Of a DNA stretch of 64,000 bases, positions 27,613-36,363 are shown one piece after another. Under the pieces are notes generated by a model. That model did not search any database. It saw nothing but the letters and a program-made list of their open reading frames with translations, and was not told where the DNA came from. The first letter of the stretch is position 1; the number at the start of each line of letters is the position of its first letter. The translations under genes were made by a program, and so were the position numbers. The stretch comes from Herbaspirillum sp. 3R11 (GTDB lineage Bacteria > Pseudomonadota > Gammaproteobacteria > Burkholderiales > Burkholderiaceae_D): assembly GCF_004563925.1 (NCBI RefSeq), contig NZ_SPNJ01000003.1, positions 186,001-250,000 of the forward strand, written 5' to 3'.

Positions 27613-29430
27613 TCATTTCGGCGACACTTCCCACCAGCTTGAGATCACGTAAGGATCGGCCTGGTAGTACAGCGGCGCCACGGCGGGAATGCCGAAGCGG
27701 TTGCGATAGGCCACGCGGTGCGTCGACGAATACCACTGCGGCACCACGATGTATTTGTGCAGCAAGACGCGGTCCAGCCCGCGCGCGGCCGCGACCAGGT
27801 CCTTGCGCGTTTCGGCGGCGACCAGCGCTTCGACCAGTTTGTCGACGGCCTTGTCCTTCAGGCCCCACACATTGTTGGAGCCTTTTTCATCGGCCGCCTT
27901 GGAGCCGAACATGTCGAACATTTCATTGCCGGGGCTGCTGACGTCGGGGAAGCGGATACTGGTCATGTCGTAATCGAACTCGTCCATGCGCTTGGCTACC
28001 AGGGCGAAATCGGCGGTGCGCTGCGTCACCTGGATGCCCAGCTTTTGCAGGTTGCGGACGTAGATGCTGATCACGCGCGACAGCGCCGACTGATCATCCA
28101 GGACCTCGAACGCGAACACTTCACCCTTGGCGTTGCGCAGGGCGCCGTCGCGGTATTCCCAGCCGGCCTGACGCAGCAGCTCACGCGCCTGCAGCAGGTT
28201 GGCGCGCAGCGAGCCGGGCGGATTGGTGTTGGGTGGCACCGGGGCCGGACCGAACACGGCCGGATCGATCTTCGTGCCGGAAGCCTGGATCGACTCCAGC
28301 AATTTGAGCTCGTCGCCTTCCGGTGCGCCGGTGGCGGCAAGCGTGCTGTTGTTGAAGAAGGAATAGATGCGCGAATACTGACCGTAAAACAGTTGCCGGT
28401 TCATCCATTCGTAGTCGAGCGCAAGTCCCAGCGCCTGGCGCACGCGGGCATCCTTGAACTGGTCGCGGCGCAGGTTCATCACGAAGCCCTGCATGCCGGC
28501 GCCGTTGGAGTGCTTGAGTTCGCGCTTGACGATTTCACCGCTGACGAATTTGGGACCGTTGTAGTTGCGCACCCAGTTCTTGGCGCTGTATTCCACCACC
28601 ACGTCGAACTCGCCGGCCTTGAAGGCTTCCAGCCGCGCCACATCGTCCTTGTAGAAGCGATAGGCGATGCGTTCGAAATTGAAGCTGCCCTTGCGCGTCG
28701 GGATATCCGTGCCCCAATAGGCCGGATTGCGCTTGTAGGTAATGTTGCGGCCGACATCGTAGGTGTCGATCAGATACGGGCCGCTGGTGATCGGCGGCGT
28801 CAGCTGGATGTTGTCGAACGCCGTACCGGCCGCCCATTTTTTGGAGAACACCGGTACGCCGCCGACGATCAGCGGCAGCTCGTGGTTCCTGGTCTTGAAT
28901 TCGAAGCGCACGGTCTGTGCATCGACCACCACGCATTGTTTGACGTCGGCGAACATCGACTTGAACTGCGGCGCGCCTTTGGCCAGCAGTGTGTCGTAGG
29001 AATATTTGACGTCGGCCGCGGTGACCGGGTCGCCGTTGTTGAAGCGCGCCTTCGGGTTCAGATGGAAAGTCATCGCCATGCGATCCGGCGCCAGCGTCAT
29101 GTCGTCGGCCAGCAGGCCGTACATGGTGGCGACTTCATCGGACGAGCCGACCGCCAGGGTCTCGAACATCAGCGTGGACACGCCCGCCGCCGCCACGCCC
29201 TTGAGCGAGAACGGATTGAACTTGTCGAAGCTGGTGCGGCGATCCGGATTGGCCAGGTACAGCGTGCCGCGTTTGGGCGCGTCGGGATTGAAATAATCGA
29301 AGTGGGTGAAACCGGCGGGATACTTGGGGGTGTCGTACAGCGAGAAAGCGTGGTCGGCGAAGGCCGGGCCGCTGAATCCGAGTGTTGCCGCGAAGCTCAG
29401 GAGCAATGTGGAGAGGGTGAATTTACGCAT
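27613..29430 (-). CDS. yejA: Peptide-binding periplasmic protein YejA
   Basis: Periplasmic family-5 binding protein of 605 residues that delivers peptides to YejBEF. The signal peptide is at 1-25 (SGPAFA). The mature start HAFSLYDTPKYPAGFTHFDY and the stretch KRGTLYLANPDRRTSFDKFN are the usual YejA opening. The long C-terminal lobe includes DVSSPGNEMFDMFGS. It is first in the yejABEF operon, 37 bases before yejB, and divergent from fabI across 288 bases. Confidence 0.93.
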   Translation of the reverse strand: MRKFTLSTLLLSFAATLGFSGPAFADHAFSLYDTPKYPAGFTHFDYFNPDAPKRGTLYLANPDRRTSFDKFNPFSLKGVAAAGVSTLMFETLAVGSSDEVATMYGLLADDMTLAPDRMAMTFHLNPKARFNNGDPVTAADVKYSYDTLLAKGAPQFKSMFADVKQCVVVDAQTVRFEFKTRNHELPLIVGGVPVFSKKWAAGTAFDNIQLTPPITSGPYLIDTYDVGRNITYKRNPAYWGTDIPTRKGSFNFERIAYRFYKDDVARLEAFKAGEFDVVVEYSAKNWVRNYNGPKFVSGEIVKRELKHSNGAGMQGFVMNLRRDQFKDARVRQALGLALDYEWMNRQLFYGQYSRIYSFFNNSTLAATGAPEGDELKLLESIQASGTKIDPAVFGPAPVPPNTNPPGSLRANLLQARELLRQAGWEYRDGALRNAKGEVFAFEVLDDQSALSRVISIYVRNLQKLGIQVTQRTADFALVAKRMDEFDYDMTSIRFPDVSSPGNEMFDMFGSKAADEKGSNNVWGLKDKAVDKLVEALVAAETRKDLVAAARGLDRVLLHKYIVVPQWYSSTHRVAYRNRFGIPAVAPLYYQADPYVISSWWEVSPK

Positions 29431-29718
29431 GCGTACTTGTCATGTCGAATTTCTGGTTCCTGAAAGTGATGTGCTAAGTGATGTGCTTTATGAGCTATTT
29501 GAAAGCAATTCGATCATTTTACAGAATAAATTTTTACACAATGGCAATAACAGGCAGCCGTAAAAACGCCAGAAGTTGCCCCCGCCGTCGCAAGCCCCTA
29601 CAATCTTGCCCAGTTCAAGCGCAAATATACTGCATAGAACCGGAATCCCCCTTATTTCGCCTGTTCCGGCGCGGCTTTCAGCCTGCTGCCGCTGCACGGC
29701 GAATCACTCGGAGTCAAC

Positions 29719-30501
29719 ATGGCATTTCTGCAAGGCAAAAAAATCCTGATCACAGGTTTGTTATCGAATCGTTCCATCGCCTACGGCATCGCCACGGCAT
29801 GCAAGCGCGAAGGCGCGGAACTGGCGTTCACCTATGTCGGCGAGCGTTTCAAGGACCGCATCACCAAGTTTGCGGAAGAATTCGACACCAAGCTGATTTT
29901 CGATTGCGACGTCGGCAGCGATGAGCAGATCAACGCCCTGTTCGCCGACCTCGGCAAGTCCTGGGATCAACTCGACGGCCTGGTGCACGCGATCGGCTAT
30001 GCGCCGGCCGATGCGATTGCCGGCGACTTCCTGGAAGGCTTCTCGCGCGAAGGCTTCAAGATCGCCCACGATATCTCGGCCTACAGCTTCCCGGCCATGG
30101 CCAAGGCTGCCCTGCCGCTGCTGCGCCCAAACTCGGCGCTGCTGACGCTGACGTATCTCGGCTCCGAGCGCGTCGTCCCGAACTACAACACCATGGGCCT
30201 GGCCAAGGCATCGCTGGAAGCCAGCGTGCGCTATCTGGCCGAATCGCTGGGTCCCAAGGGCGTGCGCGTCAACGGCGTTTCCGCCGGCCCGATCAAGACC
30301 CTGGCAGCCAGCGGCATCAAGGGCTTCGGCAAGATCCTCGGCTTCGTCTCCGATCACGCTCCGTTGCGCCGCAACGTAACTATCGAGGACGTTGGCAATG
30401 CATCGGCCTTCCTGCTGTCGGACCTGGCCGGCGGCATTACCGGTGAAATCACCTACGTGGACGGCGGCTTCTCGCGTGTCGTCGGTGGTATCTCGGAGTA
30501 A
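29719..30501 (+). CDS. fabI: Enoyl-ACP reductase (NADH), FabI
   Basis: Catalyses the last reduction of each fatty-acid elongation round and is the target of triclosan and isoniazid-like inhibitors. The protein has 260 residues. The nucleotide-binding start is [20 protein letters not shown], the FabI form of the SDR glycine motif. The catalytic Tyr-x6-Lys is in [13 protein letters not shown], and the substrate loop is [15 protein letters not shown]. It is monocistronic. A TATACT at 29626-29631 is a possible -10, and a hairpin lies after the stop. Confidence 0.96.
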   Translation: MAFLQGKKILITGLLSNRSIAYGIATACKREGAELAFTYVGERFKDRITKFAEEFDTKLIFDCDVGSDEQINALFADLGKSWDQLDGLVHAIGYAPADAIAGDFLEGFSREGFKIAHDISAYSFPAMAKAALPLLRPNSALLTLTYLGSERVVPNYNTMGLAKASLEASVRYLAESLGPKGVRVNGVSAGPIKTLAASGIKGFGKILGFVSDHAPLRRNVTIEDVGNASAFLLSDLAGGITGEITYVDGGFSRVVGGISE

Positions 30502-30909
30502 GACGCATTAAAGTTCAGGGCTTGTTCGAGGCAAATCTCCGAACAAGTCCTAGTGCCAACTTCGACATTTTCCTGTATGATTCGGTTTGTGCGTTGCAAT
30601 ACGACGTACAAACCGTCATCCGGTCTACCGGATTACTCAGTAGCTTCGCAAGCCCTAATTGTCGCGCTAGACAGTCGACAGTACGTAGTAAAAGCCCTCC
30701 CGCCTTGAGTGTCCTTACTTTTTAAGCGACACCGTCCCGGCGCAAAGCTTTTGTGCCGAAATTTCTTTGTTTTTCATAGTCATTTCGTTGGTTGGCGTTG
30801 CTTTTTTGCGTTCACCGCTTTTGCTGTGCGCTCGTTGCGTTCGTTCAAACCGACGCAATCGTTGCGCTGCATAGCATTTGTCTGGCGCTCATACTAAACG
30901 AAAGAAAAC
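30502..30909 (+). promoter_or_regulatory. fabI end hairpin and long structured leader of the DEAD-box gene
   Basis: No credible gene lies here. CTTGTTCG/CGAACAAG (30521-30528 and 30540-30547) is a strong stem near the fabI end. TATGAT at 30576-30581 is a possible -10. It is followed at once by the stem CGGTTTGT/ACAAACCG (30583-30590, 30608-30615) and then ATCCGG-TCTA-CCGGAT (30618-30633). The remaining roughly 270 bases are T-rich with CGTTGCG-like repeats. If that promoter is real, the helicase mRNA has a leader of about 320 bases. Confidence 0.5.
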
Positions 30910-32352
30910 ATGACTTTTGAATCACTAGGCCTGCACCCATCGATCATCAAAGCCTTGACCGACTCCGGCTACACCGCGCCGACTTCGGTCCAGGAACAGG
31001 CGATCCCTGCCGCCATCGCCGGCAAGGATCTGCTGGTGTCGTCGCAGACCGGCTCCGGCAAGACCGCAGCATTCATGCTGCCGGCGCTGCACAAATTCGC
31101 CTCTATGCCGCCTGCCGCTCCCGGCGCCAAGACGCCTAACCAGGAATCGCAAGCCGCCAAGGCTCGCGGTGACCGTCCACGTTTCCGTCCTGCACAGCCA
31201 AAGATGCTGGTGCTGACGCCAACTCGCGAACTGGCCCTGCAAGTGACCACCGCGACCGACAAGTACTGCGCCCACATGCGCCGTCTGAAGGCCGTGTCGA
31301 TCCTGGGCGGCATGCCTTATCCGAAGCAGATGCAATTGCTGTCGCGCAATCCTGAAATCCTGGTGGCGACACCTGGCCGTCTGATCGACCATATGGATTC
31401 GGGCAAGATCGATTTCTCCGAACTGGAAATCCTGGTTCTGGACGAAGCCGACCGCATGCTGGACATGGGCTTCATCGAAGACATCGAAAAGATCGTCGCC
31501 GCTACACCGGCAACGCGTCAGACCATGCTGTTCTCGGCAACGCTGGACGGCGTCGTCGGCAACATGGCCAAGCGCATCACCAATGCACCGCAGATCATCC
31601 AGATCGCCGGTTCCGCCACCAAGCATGAAAACATCGCCCAGCGCGTTCACTTCGTCGACGACCTGTCGCACAAGAATCGCCTGCTCGACTTCCTGCTGCG
31701 CGACGTGACCATGGATCAGGCCGTTGTGTTCACCGCCACCAAGCGTGACGCCGACACCATCGCCGACCGTCTGAACATCGCCGGTTTCGCTGCCGCCGCT
31801 CTGCATGGCGACATGCATCAAGGCGCACGTAACCGTACACTGGACGGCATGCGCCGCGGCCAGGTGCGCGTGCTGGTGGCAACCGACGTTGCCGCCCGCG
31901 GCATCGACGTGCCAGGCATCACCCACGTGTTCAACTACGATCTGCCGAAATTCCCGGAAGACTACGTTCACCGCATCGGCCGCACCGGTCGTGCCGGCCG
32001 TAACGGCGTTGCCATCTCGTTGGTCAACCATGCTGAAGGCATGCACGTCAAACGTATCGAGCGCTTCACCAAGCAACCGATTCCTATCGACGTCGTTGAA
32101 GGCTACGAGCCAAAGAAGACAGCAGCTCCTGCACGCGCCGCGCGCAAGCCGGGCGGCTGGCGTCCAGGCGACAACCGCAGCGGTCCTGCTCGTCCTGCCG
32201 GCAACGGTAATGGCAATGGCGGCGGTCGCAGCTTCGGCGGCAAGCCTGCCGGTAGCGGTGGTCCACGCAAAGAAGGCGGCGGTGGCGGCTACAAGGGTAC
32301 TGGCGCACGTTCTTCCGACGGCGGCGCACGTCGCTCGTACGGCGATCGCTGA
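30910..32352 (+). CDS. rhlE: DEAD-box ATP-dependent RNA helicase, RhlE-like
   Basis: RNA helicase of 480 residues acting in ribosome assembly and RNA turnover, often cold-induced. The Q motif is TSVQEQAIPAAIAGKD, Walker A is SQTGSGKTAAF, DEAD is LVLDEADRMLDMGF, and the SAT motif is FSATL. The second domain has ARGIDVPGITHV and HRIGRTGRAGR. An insertion of about 30 residues (around AAPGAKTPNQESQAAKARGD) lies between motifs I and Ia. The C-terminal tail after about 400 is Gly/Arg-rich (GGGGGYKGTGARS) and should bind RNA non-specifically. Its leader is long and folded, and its third-codon bases are more T-rich than those of neighbours, as in highly expressed genes. Confidence 0.94.
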   Translation: MTFESLGLHPSIIKALTDSGYTAPTSVQEQAIPAAIAGKDLLVSSQTGSGKTAAFMLPALHKFASMPPAAPGAKTPNQESQAAKARGDRPRFRPAQPKMLVLTPTRELALQVTTATDKYCAHMRRLKAVSILGGMPYPKQMQLLSRNPEILVATPGRLIDHMDSGKIDFSELEILVLDEADRMLDMGFIEDIEKIVAATPATRQTMLFSATLDGVVGNMAKRITNAPQIIQIAGSATKHENIAQRVHFVDDLSHKNRLLDFLLRDVTMDQAVVFTATKRDADTIADRLNIAGFAAAALHGDMHQGARNRTLDGMRRGQVRVLVATDVAARGIDVPGITHVFNYDLPKFPEDYVHRIGRTGRAGRNGVAISLVNHAEGMHVKRIERFTKQPIPIDVVEGYEPKKTAAPARAARKPGGWRPGDNRSGPARPAGNGNGNGGGRSFGGKPAGSGGPRKEGGGGGYKGTGARSSDGGARRSYGDR

Positions 32353-32403
32353 TCTGCATTAAAGACTGACCGTACCGGTGATGTTTGCCGGTGCAGCAAA
32401 ACA

Positions 32404-32430
32404 AAAGGCCGCTTCGATGAAGCGGCCTTT
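32404..32430. terminator. Bidirectional intrinsic terminator between rhlE and pqiC
   Basis: Twelve-base perfect stem AAAGGCCGCTTC/GAAGCGGCCTTT with a 3-base loop. It serves the convergent genes on both sides. Confidence 0.88.
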
Positions 32431-32461
32431 GTCATTTCCGGCAGGGTAAAACTGCGCAGTG

Positions 32462-33085
32462 TCAGCGGCTGCAGACTCCCGTCTTCCCTGCACGCAAGGC
32501 CGTCACGTCGGCGGCGATGGCGTCGGCGGCATTGCCCACCGCGCGCTGCATTCCTTGCACTACGCCATCCACGCTCAATCCCGATGCCGGCTCCACCACC
32601 GTCAGGCGGCACACCGCGCTGTTGGTGTTGTCGCTGCGCGTGATGGTCCAGCCGAACGTGGCATCGACCTTGCCGCCCTTCACCGCATCGAGCTGGCGCA
32701 ATTCGACCACGATGCGATAGACCGGCTGGTTGTTGGGACGGCCGCCGCGCGTCACGTCGACCGCGCCGAGCCGGTTGGCCACACCACTCGCCAGTGCGTC
32801 GCGCAACTCATTGTTGAACGGCGCCGACCAGCGATCCTGCTCCAGAATATCCACGCGCGTGGCGTCGGTGCGCACCACGATTTGCGGTCGCGCCAGGCGT
32901 TCCGGCACGCTGACCGGGGCGACCTCGATGAAGGTCTGTCCGGCCGCTGCAGTTGCTGCTGCCGCAGGTGTGGCAGCGTCAGCCAGCGTGTAGAAGCGCG
33001 TCGGCGCCGATGCGCAGGCGCTCAGCAGCACCGCTGCTGCTGTTGCTGCTGTTGCCGTCGAGATGAGAGTGAAACTGCGCTGCAT
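32462..33085 (-). CDS. pqiC: Outer-membrane lipoprotein PqiC
   Basis: Lipoprotein of 207 residues with a lipobox near residues 21-24 (LLSACAS; acylated Cys 24). It contains the ABC-transport auxiliary (DUF330/PqiC) domain opening PTRFYTLADAA. It should anchor the PqiB channel at the outer membrane and take part in lipid trafficking across the envelope. Its start ATG overlaps the pqiB stop region (shared base 33085). It is last in the four-gene pqi operon. An Ala-rich stretch follows the lipobox. Confidence 0.9.
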   Translation of the reverse strand: MQRSFTLISTATAATAAAVLLSACASAPTRFYTLADAATPAAAATAAAGQTFIEVAPVSVPERLARPQIVVRTDATRVDILEQDRWSAPFNNELRDALASGVANRLGAVDVTRGGRPNNQPVYRIVVELRQLDAVKGGKVDATFGWTITRSDNTNSAVCRLTVVEPASGLSVDGVVQGMQRAVGNAADAIAADVTALRAGKTGVCSR

Positions 33086-34728
33086 TATTTATCCTCCTGC
33101 TTGCCGCGAATCAGCGATTCCGGATGTTGCTGCAAATAATCGGTGAGCACGCGGATTGATCCCGCCGCGCGTGACAGCTCCTGCATGGTCTGACGTACAT
33201 CCTGCTGCAACGGCGCGTCTTCGGACAACGTCCGTTCGGCGGCGCTGAGCGTCTTGCGTGCATCGCGCATGGCGGCGGTGATTTCCGGCGCGACGTCGTT
33301 GTTGAGCTTGTTCATGGTCTGCTCGGCGCTGGTCAGGGTGCGGTTGAGCGTCGCCAGCGTCTTGCGCAGGTCGTCGCCGATCTTGTCGAACGGCACCTTG
33401 CTGAGCTTGCGCGTGATGTCGCCGATCTGGTTCTGGATCTCGTCAAGGCTGTTCGGTATCGTCGGGAACACCAGCGGCGTCCTCTCGATATCGATCTGCG
33501 TCGGCGCTGCGTTCGGGAAGAAGTCCAGCGCCACGTACACCTGCCCGGTCAACAGGCTGCCGCTGCGCAGCTGTGCACGCAGGCCGCGCGAGACCAGATA
33601 CTTCAAGCGTTGACGCGGTGTATAGCGCGACTCCTGCTGCTCGTTGAACTTGCGGCCGAGGCGATCCGGATACAGCTGCACCACCACCGGCATCACGAAC
33701 TCGCGGGTCTTGTCGTCGTACTCGATGCCGATCGACTTGACCTCGCCCAGCACCACGCCGCGGAAGTCCACCACTGCACCCGGCTCCAGGCCGCGCAAGG
33801 ACTGGTTGAAGTACAGCAGCACGGTTTGCGAGCGGCCGTCGGGTTCCTTCATCGCCGCCGCTTCGTCTTCGGCCAGGCGGAAGCTCGTGTTTTCCTTGGC
33901 GGGCGTCGGCGAATCGAGATCGTCGATGCTCTTGAACGCAATGCCGCCGAGCACCACCGTCGCCAGAGACTGGGTATGCAGCTTGAATCCGCTGGCGTTG
34001 ATCTGCATGTCGAAGCCACTCGCGTGCCAGAAGCGCGAACTGATGCCGACGAACTTGTCGTACGGTGCATTGATGAAGATGCGCAGCGTCACGCCGCGGC
34101 CATCCTGGTCGAGGTCATACGCCGCGACCTGGCCGACCTTGATACGGCGATAGAACACAGGCGAACCGATGTCGACCGAGCCGAGGTCGGAAGCATGCAG
34201 TACGAACTGCTTGCCCGAGGTGTCGCGCGTGATGATGGGGGGTTGCTCGAGGCCGGCGAATTCTTTCTTGGTTTCTTCCGACTTGCCGGCGTCGGCGCCG
34301 ATGTAGGCGCCCGACAGCAAGGTGTTCAAGCCGGAAATGCCCGATGCCGCCACGCGCGGACGCACCACCCAGAAGCGGGTATCGTCGGCGGTGAAGCTTT
34401 CCGCTTCCTTGGTCAGCTGCACAGTGGTGATGACGTGCGAGCGATCCTTGCTGAGCGTGATCGACTGCACCTGGCCGATGTCGACGTCCTTGTACTTGAC
34501 TTTGGTCTTGCCGGCTTCGAGGCCTTCGGCCGAGACAAAGCTGATGGTGATGATCGGGCCGCGTTCGACCAGGATCTTGGCCACCAGCGTCAGGCCGACC
34601 ACGGCGGCGACGATGGGAATCAGCCAGACCAGCGAAGGCAGCCAATTACGGCGGCGCTCGCGTTTCGGTTCCGGCCGGTGTGAAGGTGAAGGCGACGGTG
34701 GCGATGTCGGCGTCGTTGGTTCAGTCAT
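33085..34728 (-). CDS. pqiB: MCE-domain lipid transport protein PqiB
   Basis: Inner-membrane-anchored, periplasm-spanning protein of 547 residues, the E. coli PqiB length. The cytoplasmic N-terminus is Pro/Ser- and Arg-rich, with one helix at about 28-50 (SLVWLIPIVAAVVGLTLVAK). Three MCE domains follow (about 55-145, 170-275, 295-400; signature TKVKYKDVDIGQV in the first). A long coiled-coil C-terminal needle runs from about 430. It overlaps pqiA2 by 8 bases. It forms a tube for lipid transfer. The paraquat link is by family name only. Confidence 0.92.
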   Translation of the reverse strand: MTEPTTPTSPPSPSPSHRPEPKRERRRNWLPSLVWLIPIVAAVVGLTLVAKILVERGPIITISFVSAEGLEAGKTKVKYKDVDIGQVQSITLSKDRSHVITTVQLTKEAESFTADDTRFWVVRPRVAASGISGLNTLLSGAYIGADAGKSEETKKEFAGLEQPPIITRDTSGKQFVLHASDLGSVDIGSPVFYRRIKVGQVAAYDLDQDGRGVTLRIFINAPYDKFVGISSRFWHASGFDMQINASGFKLHTQSLATVVLGGIAFKSIDDLDSPTPAKENTSFRLAEDEAAAMKEPDGRSQTVLLYFNQSLRGLEPGAVVDFRGVVLGEVKSIGIEYDDKTREFVMPVVVQLYPDRLGRKFNEQQESRYTPRQRLKYLVSRGLRAQLRSGSLLTGQVYVALDFFPNAAPTQIDIERTPLVFPTIPNSLDEIQNQIGDITRKLSKVPFDKIGDDLRKTLATLNRTLTSAEQTMNKLNNDVAPEITAAMRDARKTLSAAERTLSEDAPLQQDVRQTMQELSRAAGSIRVLTDYLQQHPESLIRGKQEDK

Positions 34729-35452
34729 TGCGATCCTTTTCTTGTTGCTCTATATCTGTAACCTGCTCGTCTTGCGGATCGACCTCATCCCAGATCAGGC
34801 GCGGGTCGAAGCTCAGCGACGCCAGCATGGTAAACACCACCACCGAGCCGAACGCCGCCACACCGATGCCGGCGGTAATCTTGGCAAATCCTTCTATCTG
34901 CACCAGTCCGGTCAGCAGCGACACGACGAAGACGTCCAGCATGGACCAGCGGCCGATGGTTTCCACCACCCGGTACAGCTTGGCGCGCTGCAGGCGCTGC
35001 CAGCTGCTGCGACGGCGCGCGCTGACGGTCAGGATGATCAGCGCCACCAACTTGAACAGCGGCACCATGAAACTGGCGACGAACACCACGATGGCCAGCT
35101 CCCATGAACCCGACGCCCAGAAATAGACGATGCCGCTCATGATGGTGTCGCGCTGCTCATCGAGCAGCGTCGAAGTGATCATCACCGGCATCAGATTGGC
35201 CGGGATATACATGATGCAGGCGGCGATAAGAAACGCCCAGGTGCGATTGAGGCTGTCGATACGGCGCCGGTGCAGCGGCGCATGGCAGACGCCGCATTGT
35301 TCATCCTGCTGCGCGCCCTGCCAGACCGTGCCGCAGTGGTGGCAGGGGAAAATATCGGTGCCGATGGCGCTGTCGAGCTGAGGTACGGCCGCGACTGGTT
35401 GCGACGCATCGTCCATCCCGTCAACGCCGGCGTTGTGCGTACCCGCGCTCAT
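34721..35452 (-). CDS. pqiA: PqiA-domain inner-membrane protein (second half)
   Basis: Integral membrane protein of 243 residues with four helices and an N-terminal CxxC pair motif (PCHHCGTVW and CGVCHAPL), matching one half of E. coli PqiA (which has two such halves in one chain). It overlaps the preceding half by 4 bases and pqiB by 8. It presumably works with PqiB/PqiC to move lipids. The Zn/haem-like role of the cysteines is not established. Confidence 0.88.
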   Translation of the reverse strand: MSAGTHNAGVDGMDDASQPVAAVPQLDSAIGTDIFPCHHCGTVWQGAQQDEQCGVCHAPLHRRRIDSLNRTWAFLIAACIMYIPANLMPVMITSTLLDEQRDTIMSGIVYFWASGSWELAIVVFVASFMVPLFKLVALIILTVSARRRSSWQRLQRAKLYRVVETIGRWSMLDVFVVSLLTGLVQIEGFAKITAGIGVAAFGSVVVFTMLASLSFDPRLIWDEVDPQDEQVTDIEQQEKDRND

Positions 35453-36090
35453 CGCACCGGCTCCCCGCTATTGCGGCGTTCGCTGACCAGGATGCGCCAC
35501 AGGTAACGCGGGTTGAACGACACCACCACCGTCAGCAGGATGGTCAGCGCGCCAAACGCCCACAAGGCAACGCCCGGCACCACGGCCGCCATATTGGACA
35601 GTTTCACCAGCGCCACCAGCACGCCGAGCAGGAATACTTCGACCATGCCCCAGGGCCGCACTATCTGCATCAGGCGCAGCAATATCTTCACGCCGGGACG
35701 ATGTCCATCGTGCACGTCATGCGCGAACGGTAGCAGCAGGTAAAGCAACACCAGCATCTGCATCAGCGGGAACAGAATGGTCGTCGCCAGCACCAGCATC
35801 GCCACCAGCGACATGCCCTCGCCGCTGAGCACCATCACCGCGCCGAACAGCGTGGTGTCGCTGGTCAGGCCTTGCAGCTCGATCTGCACGATGGGAAAGC
35901 TGTTGGCGATCACGAACATGATCAGGCTCGCCACCGTCAGCGGCAGCAAGCGCTCCAGGCGGCTGCCGGTATCGCGCTCGAGCTCGGCGCCGCAGCGCAG
36001 GCAGCGGGCGATCTCGGCATGTGCGAGCACCGGCCGGCGATGGACGGCATCGCACTCTTCGCAAACGATCAGGTCGGTGCGCTCTTGCAT
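35449..36090 (-). CDS. pqiA: PqiA-domain inner-membrane protein (first half)
   Basis: First gene of the pqi operon, 213 residues. The N-terminal zinc-ribbon-like cysteines (CEECDAVH and CLRCGAEL) are followed by four helices, including SLIMFVIANSFPIV. It corresponds to the N-terminal half of the usual two-domain PqiA, so this operon encodes PqiA as two coupled polypeptides. An ATGA overlap joins it to the second half. Confidence 0.88.
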   Translation of the reverse strand: MQERTDLIVCEECDAVHRRPVLAHAEIARCLRCGAELERDTGSRLERLLPLTVASLIMFVIANSFPIVQIELQGLTSDTTLFGAVMVLSGEGMSLVAMLVLATTILFPLMQMLVLLYLLLPFAHDVHDGHRPGVKILLRLMQIVRPWGMVEVFLLGVLVALVKLSNMAAVVPGVALWAFGALTILLTVVVSFNPRYLWRILVSERRNSGEPVR

Positions 36091-36215
36091 GGAGAGGGAG
36101 AGAGGTTCAAATTGATGACTTATTGGTTAATTAGGCAAACTTGGATTCTAACAACAAAAAATGACCGGATCGGCTCGCTTTCCGGGGATATTGGGCCTGA
36201 CCGGGCGAATAAAGC

Positions 36216-36245
36216 TTGACAATTCAAACGGCAATCTTCTAAAGT
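36216..36245 (+). promoter_or_regulatory. leuA leader promoter
   Basis: Perfect -35 TTGACA (36216-36221) and -10 TAAAGT (36240-36245), 18 bases apart. The predicted transcription start is at or within a base or two of the A of the leader ORF ATG at 36252. Confidence 0.7.
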
Positions 36246-36251
36246 GGCCTA

Positions 36252-36347
36252 ATGAACTCCGCAACACAATTCTCCCTGACACTATCGCACTTCGCTGGCG
36301 CCCTGCTAGCGTTGCTACTAGTGACGCTACTACCAGCTTCGCGCTGA
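36252..36347 (+). CDS. Leucine-rich leader peptide of leuA (31 residues)
   Basis: Short ORF starting MNSATQFSLTLSHFAGALLA and continuing with a Leu run (LLLVTLLPAS). Nine of 31 residues are Leu and six of these are CTA codons, which are otherwise very scarce in the surrounding genes (CTG and TTG dominate). Four of the six occur within 18 bases. This is the pattern of an amino-acid-sensing attenuator peptide. There is no Shine-Dalgarno sequence and the promoter places the mRNA start at the ATG, so translation is probably leaderless. It is too short for ordinary gene callers. Function is inferred from composition and position 353 bases before leuA. Confidence 0.72.
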   Translation: MNSATQFSLTLSHFAGALLALLLVTLLPASR

Positions 36348-36363
36348 TCCAACGCTGATCCAA
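36342..36363. repeat. 11-base tandem repeat at the leader ORF stop
   Basis: CGCTGATCCAA is repeated back to back. The first copy contains the leader peptide's TGA stop. Either AACGCT copy can pair with AGCGTT within the leader ORF. Confidence 0.8.

Noticed and set aside
27718-29463. A 581-codon ORF antisense to yejA.
   Set aside because: Same codon-bias effect; YejA on the minus strand is certain.
30522-30897. Two short ORFs (67 and 62 codons) in the helicase leader.
   Set aside because: No ribosome-binding site, no family resemblance and overlapping frames. The region folds into stems and is better explained as untranslated leader.
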